From positions 5,501,590 to 5,565,589 of the forward strand of contig OX465121.1 in assembly GCA_949987565.1 (NCBI GenBank): 64,000 nucleotides of DNA, written 5' to 3'. A program made the position numbers and the translations under genes. Numbering within the stretch: position 1 is the first letter of the stretch; every line of letters begins with the position of its first letter. This document shows positions 30,301-45,600 of this stretch, in pieces. The DNA is from Luidia sarsii (taxonomy: Eukaryota; Echinodermata; Asteroidea; Paxillosida; Luidiidae). Under the pieces are notes generated by a model, which had not been told where the DNA came from, searched no databases, and saw only the letters and a program-made list of their open reading frames with translations.

Positions 30301-33300
30301 AGTTAATATCTCCTTCATTATAATCTTGACGAAGCTGAAATTTGGTCTGCTAACAGGCCTTGAGAAAACCTATCGATCAGTAATAATAAATCTTAAATCG
30401 AGCAAAGCATCATGAATATATGATCAAGCAAAGAGAACTAACCTCTGTCAAATAGGCAGCTTGTATGTGCACGGACCAGTACACAACAGTCAGTGGGGAG
30501 AGTTTACCTGGAAAGAAAAATAAACTTTGGAAGTTGATATCTCCTTCATTATAATCTTGACGAAGCTGAAAATTTGTCTGCTAACAGGCCTTGAGAAAAC
30601 CTATCGATCAGTATTAATAAATCTGAAATCGAACATAGCATCATGAATTTTTAATCAAGCAAAGAGAACTAACCTCTGTCAGCTAGGCAGCTTGTATGTG
30701 CAGAGACAAGTACACAACAGTCAGTCGGTAGAGTTTACCTGGAGTGAAAATAAACTTTGCAAGTTGATATCTCCTTCATTATAATCTTGACGAAGCTGAA
30801 ATTTAGTCAGCTAACAGGCCTTGAGAAAACCTATCGATCAGTATTAATAAATCTGAAATCGAACATGGCATCAAGAATATATGATCAAGCAAAGAGAACT
30901 AACCTCTGTCAAATAGGCAGCTTGTCTGTGCAGAGACAAGTACACAACAGTCAGTCAGCAGAGTGTACCTTGAAAAAAATACATATACGATGAACTTGAA
31001 GAATAATTTATCTTCTCGGTGTAGTATAGACAGGCAAAGGATTTCCATTACCCGTTTAACTTACGTTCACATATACCTTCGTAAAAGCAAAACTATGTTA
31101 CTCGCCCCATATTCACACCAATCTACCACGCAAATAGCTATACAGGTGCAAAGCTAAACAACTCGCCCCATATTCACTCGACGCTTTCAAGCGTATCATT
31201 GTGTACATTTGGACCGAACAGGTCTGAGGGGATGACCGCGCCACCTTTGACCATCCACTGAGACCTGTTGTCTGTAGAATAGAGACTGACATTAAAGTAA
31301 ATATCTCCTTCATTATTATCTTGACGAAGCTGAAATTTAGTCTGCTAACAGGCCTTGAGAAAACCTATCGATCAGTATTAATAAATCTGAAATCGAAGAG
31401 AGCATCATGAATATATGATCAACCAAAAAGAACCAACCTCTGTCAGCTAGGCAGCTTGTCTGTGCAGAGACCAGAACACTAGAGTCAGTCGTCATAGTGT
31501 ACCTGGAAAGAAAATACACTTTGCAAGTTAATATCTCCTTCATTATAATCTTGACGAAGCTGAAAGTTGGTCTGATAACAGGCCTTGAGAAAACCTATCG
31601 ATCAGTATTAATAAATCTGAAATCGAGCAAAGCATCATGAATATATGATCAAGCAAAGATAACTAACCTCTGTCAGCTAGGCAGCTTGTATGTACACAGA
31701 CCAGTCCACAACAGTCAGTCGGCAGAGTTTACCTGGAAAGAAAAATAAACATTGCAAGTTCTTATCTCCTTTCCTTATAATCTTGACGAAGCTGAAATTT
31801 GGTCTGCTAACAGGCCTTGAGAAAACCTATCGATCAGTATTAATAAATCTGAAATCGAGCAAAGCATCATGAATATATGAGCAAGCAAAAAGAACTAACC
31901 TCTGTCAGCTAGGCAGCTTGTATTTGCAGAGACCACTACACAACAGTCAGTCAGCAGAGTGTACCTTGAAAAAAATACATATACGATGAACATGAAGAAT
32001 AATTTTTCTTCTCGGTGTAGTATATACAGGCAAAGGATTTCCCTTACACGTATAACTTACGTTCACATATACCTTCGTAAAAGCAAAACTATGTTACTCG
32101 CCCCATATTCACACCAATCTACCACGCAAATAGCTATACAGGTGCAAAGCTAAACAACTCGCCCCATATTCACTCGACGCTTTCAAGCGTATCATTGTGT
32201 ACATTTGGACAGAACAGGTCTGAGGGGATGACCACACCACCTTTGACCATCCACTGAGACCTGTTGTCTGTAGAATAGAGACTGACATTAAAGTAAATAT
32301 CTCCTTCATTATTATCTTGACGAAGCTGAAATTTGGTCTGCTAATAGGCCTTGAGAAAACCTATCGATCAGTATTAATAAATCTGAAATCGAATTGAGCA
32401 TCATGTATCTATGATCAACCAAAAAGAACTAACCTCTGTCAGCTAGGCAGCTTGTCTGTGCAGAGACCAGAACACAACAGTCAGTCGTCATAGTGTACCT
32501 GGAAAGAAAATACACTTTGAAAGTTATTATCTCCTTCATTATAATCTTGACGAAGCTGAAATTTGGTCTGCTAACTTGCCTTGAGAAAACCTATCGATCA
32601 GTATTAATAAATCTGAAATCGAGCAAAGCATCATGAACATATGAGCAAGCAAAGAGAACTAACCTCTGTCAGCTAGGCAGCTTGTATTTGCACAGACCAG
32701 TACACAACAGTCAGTCGTCAGAGTGTACCTGGAAAGAAAATACACTTTGCAAGTTAATATCTCCTTCATTATAGTCTTGACGAAGCTGAAATTTGGTCTG
32801 CTAACAGGCCTTGAGAAAACCTATCGATCAGTATTAATAAATCTGAAATCAAGCAAAGCATCATGAATATATGATCAAGCAAAGAGAACTAACCTCCGTC
32901 AGCTAGGCAGCTTGTCTGTGCAGAGACCAGTACACAACAGTCAGTGGGGAGAGTTTACTTTGAAAGAAAATACACTTTGCAAGTTGATATCTCCTTCATT
33001 ATAATCTTGACGGAGCTGAAATTTGGTCTGCTAACAGGCCTTGAGAAAACCTATCGATCAGTAATAATAAATCTGAAATCTAGCAAAGCATCATGAATAT
33101 CTGATCAAGCAAAGAGAACTAACCTCTGTCAGCTAGGCAGCTTGTATTTACACAAACCAGTCCACAACAGTCAGTCGGCAGAGTTTACCTGGAAAGAAAA
33201 ATAAACACTGCAAGTTCTTATCTCCTTCATTATAATCTTGACGAAGCTGAAATTTGGTCTGTTAACCGGCCTTGAGAAAACCTATCGATCAGTATTAATA

Positions 33301-33648
33301 AATCTAAAATCGAGCAAAGCATCATGAATATACGTTCAAGCAAAGAGAACTAACCTCTGTCAGCTAGGCAGCTTGTCTGTGCAGAGACCAGTGCACAACA
33401 GTCAGTCGGCAGAGTGTACCTGTAAAGAAAATACACTTTGCAAGTTAATATCTCCTTCATTATAATCTTGACGAAGCTGAAATTTGGTCTGCTAACAGGC
33501 CTTGAGAAAACCTATCGATCAGTAATAATAAATCTTAAATCGAGCAAAGCATCATGAATATATGATCAAGCAAAGAGAACTAACCTCTGTCAAATAGGCA
33601 GCTTGTATGTGCACGGACCAGTACACAACAGTCAGTGGGGAGAGTTTA
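27365..33648 (+). repeat. tandem duplication of a 3142-bp block in the satellite
   Basis: The block 27365-30506 is followed directly by a near-identical copy 30507-33648; every landmark checked is offset by exactly 3142 bp. Each copy contains two composite monomers with the 330-bp extra segment (27831 and 28827; 30973 and 31969). Very few differences were noticed (for example TTTACCTGG against TTTACTTTG at about 29813 and 32955), so the event is recent or an assembly duplicate. Confidence 0.85.
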
Positions 33649-36600
33649 CCTGGAAAGAAAAATATACTTTGCAAGTTGATATCTCCTTCCTTATAATCTT
33701 GACGAAGCCGAAATTTGGTCTGCTAACAGGCCTTGAGAAAACCTATCGATCAGTATTAATAAATCTGAAATCGAGCAAAGCATCATGAATATATGAGCAA
33801 GCAAAGAAAACTAACCTCTGTCAGCTAGGCAGCTTGTGTGTGCACAGACCAGTACACAACAGTCAGTCGTCAGAGTGTACCTTGAAAGAAAATACACTTT
33901 GCAAGTTAATAGCTCCTTCATTATAATCTTGTCGAAGCTGAAAGTTGGTCTGCTAACAGGCCTTGAGAAAACCTATCGATCAGTATTAATAAATCTGAAA
34001 TCAAGCAAAGCATCATGAATATATGATCAAGCAAAGAGAACTAACCTCCGTCAGCTAGGCAGCTTGTCTGTGCAGAGACCAGTACACAACAGTCAGTGGG
34101 GAGAGTTTACCTGGAAAGAAAATACACTTTGCAAGTTGATATCTCCTTCATTATAATCTTGACGGAGCTGAAATTTGGTCTGCTAACAGGCCTTGAGAAA
34201 ACCTATCGATCAGTAATAATAAATCTGAAATCTAGCAAAGCATCATGAATATCTGATCAAGCAAAGAGAACTAACCTCTGTCAGCTAGGCAGCTTGTATT
34301 TACACAAACCAGTCCACAACAGTCAGTCGGCAGAGTTTACCTGGAAAGAAAAATAAACACTGCAAGTTCTTATCTCCTTCATTATAATCTTGACGAAGCT
34401 GAAATTTGGTCTGTTAACCGGCCTTGAGAAAACCTATCGATCAGTATTAATAAATCTAAAATCGAGCAAAGCATCATGAATATACGTTCAAGCAAAGAGA
34501 ACTAACCTCTGTTAGCTAGGCAGCTTGTCTGTGCAGAGACCAGTACACAACAGTCAGTCGGCAGAGTGTATCTGGTAAAAAAATACACTTTGCAAGTTAA
34601 TATCTCCTTCATTATAATCTTGACGAAGCTGAAAGTTGGTCTGCTAACAGGCCTTGAGAAAACCTATCGATCAGTAATGATAAATCTGAAATCGAGCAAA
34701 GCATCATGAATATATGATCAAGCAAAGAGAACTAACCTCTGTCAGCTAGGCAACTTGTATGTGCACAGACCAGTACACAACAGTCAGTGGGGAGAGTTTA
34801 CCTGGAAAGAAAAATATACTTTGCAAGTTGATATCTCCTTCATTATAATCTTGACGAAGCTGAAATTTGGTCTGCTAGCAGACCTTGAGAAAACCTATCG
34901 ATCAGTATTAATAAATCTGAAATCATGCAAAGCATCATGAATATATGATAAAGCAAAGAGAACTAACCTCTGTCAGCTAGGCAGCTTGTATATGCACAGA
35001 CCAGTACACAACAGTCAGTCGGGAGAGTTTACCTGGAAAGAAAAATATACTTTGCAAGTTGATATCTCCTTCATTAGAATCTTGACGACGCTGAAATTTG
35101 GTCTGCAAACAGGCCTTGAGAAAACCTATCGATCAGTATTAATAAATCTGAAATCAAGCAAAGCATCATGAATATATGATCAAGCAAACAGAACTAACCT
35201 CTGTCAGCTAGGCAGCTTGTCTGTGCAGAGACCAGTACACAACAGTCAGTCGGCAGAGTGTACCTGGAAAGAAAATACACTTTGCAAGTTGATATCTCCT
35301 TCATTATAATCTTGACGAAGCTGAAATTTGGTCTGCTAACAGGCCTTGAGAAAACCTATCGATCAGTATTAATAAATCTAAAATCGAGCAAAGCATCATG
35401 AATATACGTTCAAGCAAAGAGAACTAACCTCTGTCAGCTAGGCAGCTTGTCTGTGCAGAGACCAGTGCACAACAGTCAGTCGGCAGAGTGTACCTGTAAA
35501 GAAAATACACTTTGCAAGTTAATATCTCCTTCATTAAAATCTTGACGAAGCTGAAATTTGGTCTGCTAACAGGCCTTGAGAAAACCTATCGATCAGTAAT
35601 AATAAATCTTAAATCGAGCAAAGCATCATGAATATATGATCAAGCAAAGAGAACTAACCTCTGTCAAATAGGCAGCTTGTATGTGCACGGACCAGTACAC
35701 AACAGTCAGTGGGGAGAGTTTACCTGGAAAGAAAAATATACTTTGCAAGTTGATATCTCCTTCCTTATAATCTTGACGAAGCCGAAATTTGGTCTGCTAA
35801 CAGGCCTTGAGAAAACCTATCGATCAGTATTAATAAATCTGAAATCAAGCAAAGCATCATGAATATATGAGCAAGCAAAGAAAACTAACCTCTGTCAGCT
35901 AGGCAGCTTGTGTGTGCACAGACCAGTACACAACAGTCAGTCGTCAGAGTGTACCTTGAAAGAAAATACACTTTGCAAGTTAAGAGCTCCTTCATTATAA
36001 TCTTGTCGAAGCTGAAAGTTGGTCTGCTAACAGGCCTTGAGAAAACCTATTGATCAGTATTAATAAATCTGAAATCAAGCAAAGCATCATGAATATATGA
36101 TCAAGCAAAGAGAACTAACCTCCGTCAGCTAGGCAGCTTGTCTGTGCAGAGACCAGTACACAACAGTCAGTGGGGAGAGTTTACCTGGAAAGAAAATACA
36201 CTTTGCAAGTTGATATCTCCTTCATTATAATCTTGACGGAGCTGAAATTTGGTCTGCTAACAGGCCTTGAGAAAACCTATCGATCAGTAATAATAAATCT
36301 GAAATCTAGCAAAGCATCATGAATATATGATCAAGCAAAGAGAACTAACCTCTGTCAGCTAGGCAGCTTGTATATGCACAGACCAGTACACAACAGTCAG
36401 TCGGCAGAGTTTACCTGGAAAGAAAAATATACTTTGCAAGTTCATATCTCCTTTATTATAATCTTGACGAAGCTGAAAGTTGGTCTGCTAACAGGCCTTG
36501 AGAAAACCTATCGATCAGAATTAATAAATCTGAAATCGAGCAAAGCATCATGAATATATGATCAAGCAAAGAGAACTAACCTCTGTCAGCTAGGCAGCTT

Positions 36601-39600
36601 GTATATGCACAGACCAGTACACAACAGTCAGTCGGCAGAGTGTACCTGGTGAGAAAAATACACTTTGCAAGTTAATATCTCCTTCATTATAATCTTGACG
36701 AAACTGAAACTTGGTCTGCTAACAGGGCTCGAGAAAACCTATCGATCAGTTGTAATAAATCTGAAATCGAGCAAAGCATCATGAATATATGATCAAGCAA
36801 AGAGAACTAACCTCTGTCAGCTAGGCAGCTTGTATATGCACAGACCAGTACACAACAGTCAGTCGGCAGAGTGTACCTGGTGAGAAAAATACACTTTGCA
36901 AGTTAATATCTCCTTCATTATAATCTTGACGAAACTGAAATTTGGTCTGCTAACAGGCCTCGAGAAAACCTATCGATCAGTATCAATAAATCTGAAATCG
37001 AGCAAAGCATCATGAATATGTGATCAAGCAAAGAGAACTAACCTCTGTCAGCTAGGCAGCTTGTGTGGGCACATACCAGTACACAACAGTCAGTCGGCAG
37101 AGTTTACCTGGAAAGAAAAATAAACATTGCAAGTTCTTATCTCCTTCATTATATTCTTGACGAAGCTGAAATTTGGTCTGCTAACAGGCCTTGAGAAAAC
37201 CTATCGATCAGTATTAATAAATCTGAAATGGAGCAAAGCATCATGAATATATGATCAAGCAAAGAGAACTAACCTCTGTCAGCTAGGCAGCTTGTATATG
37301 CACAGACCAGTACACATCAGTCAGTCGGCAGAGTTTACCTGGAAAGAAAAATATACTTTGCAAGTTCATATCTCCTTTATTATAATCTTGACGAAGCTGA
37401 AAGTTGGTCTGCTAACAGGCCTTGAGAAAACCTATCGATCAGAATTAATAAATCTGAAATCGAGCAAAGCATCATGAATATATGATCAAGCAAAGAGAAC
37501 TAACCTCTGTCAGCTAGGCAGCTTGTATATGCACAGACCAGTACACAACAGTCAGTCGGCAGAGTGTACCTGGTGAGAAAAATACACTTTGCAAGTTAAT
37601 ATCTCCTTCATTATAATCTTGACGAAACTGAAATTTGGTCTGCTAACAGGCCTTGAGAAAACCTATCGATCAGTATCAATAAATCTGAAATCAAGCAAAG
37701 CATCATGAACATATGATCAAGCAAAGAGAACTAACCTCTCTCAGCTAGGCAGCTTGTATGTGCACAGACCAGTACACAACAGTCAGTCGGGAGAGTTTAC
37801 CTGGAAAGAAAAATATACTTTGCAAGTTCATATCTCCTTCATTATAATCTTGACGAAACTGAAACTTGGTCTGCTAACAGGGCTCGAGAAAACCTATCGA
37901 TCAGTTGTAATAAATCTGAAATCGAGCAAAGCATCATGAATATATGATCAAGCAAAGAGAACTAACCTCTGTCAGCTAGGCAGCTTGTATATGCACAGAC
38001 CAGTACACAACAGTCAGTCGGCAGAGTGTACCTGGTAAGAAAAATACACTTTGCAAGTTAATATCTCCTTTATTATAATCTTGACGAAGCTGAAAGTTGG
38101 TCTGCTAACAGGCCTTGAGAAAACCTATCGATCAGTATTAATAAATCTGAAATCGAGCAAAGCATCATGAATATATGATTAAGCAAAGAGAACTAACCTC
38201 TGTCAGCTAGGCAGCTTGTATATGCACAGACCAGTACACAACAGTCAGTCGGCAGAGTTTACCTGGAAAGAAAAATAAACATTGCAAGTTCTTATCTCCT
38301 TCATTATATTCTTGACGAAGCTGAAATTTGGTCTGCTAACAGGCCTTGAGAAAACCTATCGATCAGTATTAATAAATCTGAAATGGAGCAAAGCATCATG
38401 AATATATGATCAAGCAAAGAGAACTAACCTCTGTCAGCTAGGCAGCTTGTATATGCACAGACCAGTACACAACAGTCAGTCGGCAGAGTTTACCTGGAAA
38501 GAAAAATATACTTTGCAAGTTCATATCTCCTTTATTATAATCTTGACGAAGCTGAAAGTTGGTCTGCTAACAGGCCTTGAGAAAACCTATCGATCAGAAT
38601 TAATAAATCTGAAATCGAGCAAAGCATCATGAATATATGATCAAGCAAAGAGAACTAACCTCTGTCAGCTAGGCAGCTTGTATATGCACAGACCAGTACA
38701 CAACAGTCAGTCGGCAGAGTGTACCTGGTGAGAAAAATACACTTTGCAAGTTAATATCTCCTTCATTATAATCTTGACGAAACTGAAATTTGGTCTGCTA
38801 ACAGGCCTTGAGAAAACCTATCGATCAGTATCAATAAATCTGAAATCGAGCAAAGCATCATGAATATATGATCAAGCAAAGAGAACTAACCTCTCTCAGC
38901 TAGGCAGCTTGTATGTGCACAGACCAGTACACAACAGTCAGTCGGGAGAGTTTACCTGGAAAGAAAAATATACTTTGCAAGTTCATATCTCCTTCATTAT
39001 AATCTTGACGACGCTGAAAGTTAGTCTGCTAACAGGCCTTGAGAAAACCTATAGATGAGTATTAATAAATCTGAAATCGAGCAAAGCATCATGAATATAT
39101 GATCAAGCAAAAAGAACTAACCTCTGTCAGCTAGGCAGCTTGTATGCACACAGACCAGTACACAACAGTCAGTCGGCAGAGTTTACCTGGAAAGAAAAAT
39201 AAACATTGCAAGTTCTTATCTCCTTTATTATATTCTTGACGAAGCTGAAAGTTGGTCTGCTAACAGGCCTTGAGAAAACCTATCGATCAGTATTAATAAA
39301 TCTGAAATCGAGCAAAGCATCATGAATATATGATCAAGCAAAGAGAACTAACCTCTGTCAGCTAGGCAGCTTGTATATGCACAGACCAGTACACAACAGT
39401 CAGTCGGCAGAGTTTACCTGGAAAGAAAAATATCATTGCAAGTTCTTATCTCCTTCATTATATTCTTGACGAAGCTGAAATTTGGTCTGCTAACAGGCCT
39501 TGAGAAAACCTATCGATCAGTATTAATAAATCTGAAATCAAGCAAAGCATCATGAATATATGATAAAGCAAAGAGAACTAACCTCTGTCAGCTAGGCAGC

Positions 39601-42600
39601 TTGTATATGCACAGACCAGTACACAACAGTCAGTCGGCAGAGTGTACCTGGTGAGAAAAATACACTTTGCAAGTTAATATCTCCTTCATTATAATCTTGA
39701 CGAAACTGAAATTTGGTCTGCTAACAGGCCTTGAGAAAACCTATTGATCAGTATCAATAAATCTGAAATCGAGCAAAGCATCATGAATATATGATCAAGC
39801 AAAGAGAACTAACCTCTCTCAGCTAGGCAGCTTGTATGTGCACAGACCAGTACACAACAGTCAGTCGGGAGAGTTTACCTGGAAATAAAAATATACTTTG
39901 CAAGTTCATATCTCCTTCATTATAATCTTGACGAAGCTGAAAGTTAGTCTGCTAACAGGCCTTGAGAAAACCTATAGATCAGTATTAATAAATCTGAAAT
40001 CGAGCAAAGCATCATGAATATATGATCAAGCAAAAAGAACTAACCTCTGTCAGCTAGGCAGCTTGTATGCACACAGACCAGTACACAACAGTCAGTCGGC
40101 AGAGTTTACCTGGAAAGAAAAATAAACATTGCAAGTTCTTATCTCCTTCATTATATTCTTGACGAAGCTGAAATTTGGTCTGCTAACAGGCCTTGAGAAA
40201 ACCTATCGATCAGTATTAATAAATCTGCAATCGAGCAAAGCATCATGAATATATGATCAAGCAAAGAGAACTAACCTCTGTCAGCTAGGCAGCTTGTATG
40301 TGCACAGTCCAGTACACAACAGTCAGTCGGCAGAGTTTACCTGGAAAGAAAAAAAACCTTTGCAAGTTCACATCTCCTTCATTATAATCTTGACGAAGCT
40401 GAAATTTGGTCTGCTAACAGGCCTTGAGAAAACCTATCGATCAGTATTAATAAATCTGAAATCAAGCAAAGCATCATGAATATATGATAAAGCAAAGAGA
40501 ACTAACCTCTGTCAGCTAGGCAGCTTGTATATGCACAGACCAGTACACAACAGTCAGTCGGCAGAGTTTACCTGGAAAGAAAAAAAAACTTTGCAAGTTC
40601 ACATCTCCTTCATTATAATCTTGACGAAGCTGAAACTTGGTCTGCTAACAGGGCTCGAGAAAACCTATCGATCAGTTGTAATAAATCTGAAATCGAGCAA
40701 AGCATCATAAATATATGATCAAGCAAATAGAACTAACCTCTGTTAGCTAGGCAGCTTGTCTGTGCAGAGACCAGTACACAACAGTCAGTCGGCAGAGTGT
40801 ACCTGGTAAGAAAAATACACTTTGCAAGTTAATATCTCCTTCATCATAATCTTGGCGAAGCTGAAATTTGGTCTGCTAACAGGCCTTGAGAATACCTATC
40901 GATCAGTATTAATAAAACTGAAATCGAGCAAAGCATCATGAATATGTGATCAAGCAAAGAGAACTAACCTCTGTCAGCTAGGCAGCTTGTGTGGGCACAG
41001 ACCAGTACACAACAGTCAGTCGGCAGAGTGTACCTGGTAAGAAAAATACACTTTGCAAGTTAATATCTCCTTCATTATAATCTTGACGAAACTGAAACTT
41101 GGTCTGCTAACAGGGCTCGAGAAAACCTATCGATCAGTTGTAATAAATCTGAAATCGAGCAAAGCATCATAAATATATGATCAAGCAAATAGAAGTAACC
41201 TCTGATAGCTAGGCAGCTTGTCTGTGCAGAGACCAGTACACAACAGTCAGTCGGCAGAGTGTACCTGGTAAGAAAATACACTTTGCAAGTTAATATCTCC
41301 TTCATTATAATCTTGACGAAGCTGAAATTTGGTCTGCTAACAGGCCTTGAGAAAACCTATCGATCAGTAATAATAAATCTTAAATCGAGCAAAGCATCAT
41401 GAATATATGATCAAGCAAAGAGAACTAACCTCTGTCAAATAGGCAGCTTGTATGTGCACGGACCAGTACACAACAGTCAGTGGGGAGAGTTTACCTGGAA
41501 AGAAAAATATACTTTGCAAGTTGATATCTCCTTCCTTATAATCTTGACGAAGCCGAAATTTGGTCTGCTAACAGGCCTTGAGAAAACCTATCGATCAGTA
41601 TTAATAAATCTGAAATCGAGCAAAGCATCATGAATATATGAGCAAGCAAAGAAAACTAACCTCTGTCAGCTAGGCAGCTTGTGTGTGCACAGACCAGTAC
41701 ACAACAGTCAGTCGTCAGAGTGTACCTTGAAAGAAAATACACTTTGCAAGTTAATAGCTCCTTCATTATAATCTTGTCGAAGCTGAAAGTTGGTCTGCTA
41801 ACAGGCCTTGAGAAAACCTATCGATCAGTATTAATAAATCTGAAATCAAGCAAAGCATCATGAATATATGATCAAGCAAAGAGAACTAACCTCCGTCAGC
41901 TAGGCAGCTTGTCTGTGCAGAGACCAGTACACAACAGTCAGTGGGGAGAGTTTACCTGGAAAGAAAATACACTTTGCAAGTTGATATCTCCTTCATTATA
42001 ATCTTGACGGAGCTGAAATTTGGTCTGCTAACAGGCCTTGAGAAAACCTATCGATCAGTAATAATAAATCTGAAATCTAGCAAAGCATCATGAATATCTG
42101 ATCAAGCAAAGAGAACTAACCTCTGTCAGCTAGGCAGCTTGTATTTACACAAACCAGTCCACAACAGTCAGTCGGCAGAGTTTACCTGGAAAGAAAAATA
42201 AACACTGCAAGTTCTTATCTCCTTCATTATAATCTTGACGAAGCTGAAATTTGGTCTGTTAACCGGCCTTGAGAAAACCTATCGATCAGTATTAATAAAT
42301 CTAAAATCGAGCAAAGCATCATGAATATACGTTCAAGCAAAGAGAACTAACCTCTGTTAGCTAGGCAGCTTGTCTGTGCAGAGACCAGTACACAACAGTC
42401 AGTCGGCAGAGTGTATCTGGTAAAAAAATACACTTTGCAAGTTAATATCTCCTTCATTATAATCTTGACGAAGCTGAAAGTTGGTCTGCTAACAGGCCTT
42501 GAGAAAACCTATCGATCAGTAATGATAAATCTGAAATCGAGCAAAGCATCATGAATATATGATCAAGCAAAGAGAACTAACCTCTGTCAGCTAGGCAACT

Positions 42601-45600
42601 TGTATGTGCACAGACCAGTACACAACAGTCAGTGGGGAGAGTTTACCTGGAAAGAAAAATATACTTTGCAAGTTGATATCTCCTTCATTATAATCTTGAC
42701 GAAGCTGAAATTTGGTCTGCTAGCAGACCTTGAGAAAACCTATCGATCAGTATTAATAAATCTGAAATCATGCAAAGCATCATGAATATATGATAAAGCA
42801 AAGAGAACTAACCTCTGTCAGCTAGGCAGCTTGTATATGCACAGACCAGTACACAACAGTCAGTCGGGAGAGTTTACCTGGAAAGAAAAATATACTTTGC
42901 AAGTTGATATCTCCTTCATTAGAATCTTGACGACGCTGAAATTTGGTCTGCAAACAGGCCTTGAGAAAACCTATCGATCAGTATTAATAAATCTGAAATC
43001 AAGCAAAGCATCATGAATATATGATCAAGCAAACAGAACTAACCTCTGTCAGCTAGGCAGCTTGTCTGTGCAGAGACCAGTACACAACAGTCAGTCGGCA
43101 GAGTGTACCTGGAAAGAAAATACACTTTGCAAGTTGATATCTCCTTCATTATAATCTTGACGAAGCTGAAATTTGGTCTGCTAACAGGCCTTGAGAAAAC
43201 CTATCGATCAGTATTAATAAATCTAAAATCGAGCAAAGCATCATGAATATACGTTCAAGCAAAGAGAACTAACCTCTGTCAGCTAGGCAGCTTGTCTGTG
43301 CAGAGACCAGTGCACAACAGTCAGTCGGCAGAGTGTACCTGTAAAGAAAATACACTTTGCAAGTTAATATCTCCTTCATTAAAATCTTGACGAAGCTGAA
43401 ATTTGGTCTGCTAACAGGCCTTGAGAAAACCTATCGATCAGTAATAATAAATCTTAAATCGAGCAAAGCATCATGAATATATGATCAAGCAAAGAGAACT
43501 AACCTCTGTCAAATAGGCAGCTTGTATGTGCACGGACCAGTACACAACAGTCAGTGGGGAGAGTTTACCTGGAAAGAAAAATATACTTTGCAAGTTGATA
43601 TCTCCTTCCTTATAATCTTGACGAAGCCGAAATTTGGTCTGCTAACAGGCCTTGAGAAAACCTATCGATCAGTATTAATAAATCTGAAATCAAGCAAAGC
43701 ATCATGAATATATGAGCAAGCAAAGAAAACTAACCTCTGTCAGCTAGGCAGCTTGTGTGTGCACAGACCAGTACACAACAGTCAGTCGTCAGAGTGTACC
43801 TTGAAAGAAAATACACTTTGCAAGTTAAGAGCTCCTTCATTATAATCTTGTCGAAGCTGAAAGTTGGTCTGCTAACAGGCCTTGAGAAAACCTATTGATC
43901 AGTATTAATAAATCTGAAATCAAGCAAAGCATCATGAATATATGATCAAGCAAAGAGAACTAACCTCCGTCAGCTAGGCAGCTTGTCTGTGCAGAGACCA
44001 GTACACAACAGTCAGTGGGGAGAGTTTACCTGGAAAGAAAATACACTTTGCAAGTTGATATCTCCTTCATTATAATCTTGACGGAGCTGAAATTTGGTCT
44101 GCTAACAGGCCTTGAGAAAACCTATCGATCAGTAATAATAAATCTGAAATCTAGCAAAGCATCATGAATATATGATCAAGCAAAGAGAACTAACCTCTGT
44201 CAGCTAGGCAGCTTGTATATGCACAGACCAGTACACAACAGTCAGTCGGCAGAGTTTACCTGGAAAGAAAAATATACTTTGCAAGTTCATATCTCCTTTA
44301 TTATAATCTTGACGAAGCTGAAAGTTGGTCTGCTAACAGGCCTTGAGAAAACCTATCGATCAGAATTAATAAATCTGAAATCGAGCAAAGCATCATGAAT
44401 ATATGATCAAGCAAAGAGAACTAACCTCTGTCAGCTAGGCAGCTTGTATATGCACAGACCAGTACACAACAGTCAGTCGGCAGAGTGTACCTGGTGAGAA
44501 AAATACACTTTGCAAGTTAATATCTCCTTCATTATAATCTTGACGAAACTGAAACTTGGTCTGCTAACAGGGCTCGAGAAAACCTATCGATCAGTTGTAA
44601 TAAATCTGAAATCGAGCAAAGCATCATGAATATATGATCAAGCAAAGAGAACTAACCTCTGTCAGCTAGGCAGCTTGTATATGCACAGACCAGTACACAA
44701 CAGTCAGTCGGCAGAGTGTACCTGGTGAGAAAAATACACTTTGCAAGTTAATATCTCCTTCATTATAATCTTGACGAAACTGAAATTTGGTCTGCTAACA
44801 GGCCTCGAGAAAACCTATCGATCAGTATCAATAAATCTGAAATCGAGCAAAGCATCATGAATATGTGATCAAGCAAAGAGAACTAACCTCTGTCAGCTAG
44901 GCAGCTTGTGTGGGCACATACCAGTACACAACAGTCAGTCGGCAGAGTTTACCTGGAAAGAAAAATAAACATTGCAAGTTCTTATCTCCTTCATTATATT
45001 CTTGACGAAGCTGAAATTTGGTCTGCTAACAGGCCTTGAGAAAACCTATCGATCAGTATTAATAAATCTGAAATGGAGCAAAGCATCATGAATATATGAT
45101 CAAGCAAAGAGAACTAACCTCTGTCAGCTAGGCAGCTTGTATATGCACAGACCAGTACACATCAGTCAGTCGGCAGAGTTTACCTGGAAAGAAAAATATA
45201 CTTTGCAAGTTCATATCTCCTTTATTATAATCTTGACGAAGCTGAAAGTTGGTCTGCTAACAGGCCTTGAGAAAACCTATCGATCAGAATTAATAAATCT
45301 GAAATCGAGCAAAGCATCATGAATATATGATCAAGCAAAGAGAACTAACCTCTGTCAGCTAGGCAGCTTGTATATGCACAGACCAGTACACAACAGTCAG
45401 TCGGCAGAGTGTACCTGGTGAGAAAAATACACTTTGCAAGTTAATATCTCCTTCATTATAATCTTGACGAAACTGAAATTTGGTCTGCTAACAGGCCTTG
45501 AGAAAACCTATCGATCAGTATCAATAAATCTGAAATCAAGCAAAGCATCATGAACATATGATCAAGCAAAGAGAACTAACCTCTCTCAGCTAGGCAGCTT

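Noticed and set aside
41075..41305. A satellite monomer that is a full 76-codon open frame on the minus strand
   Set aside because: Only this copy is open over the whole monomer; neighbouring copies have stops, so this looks like chance variation.
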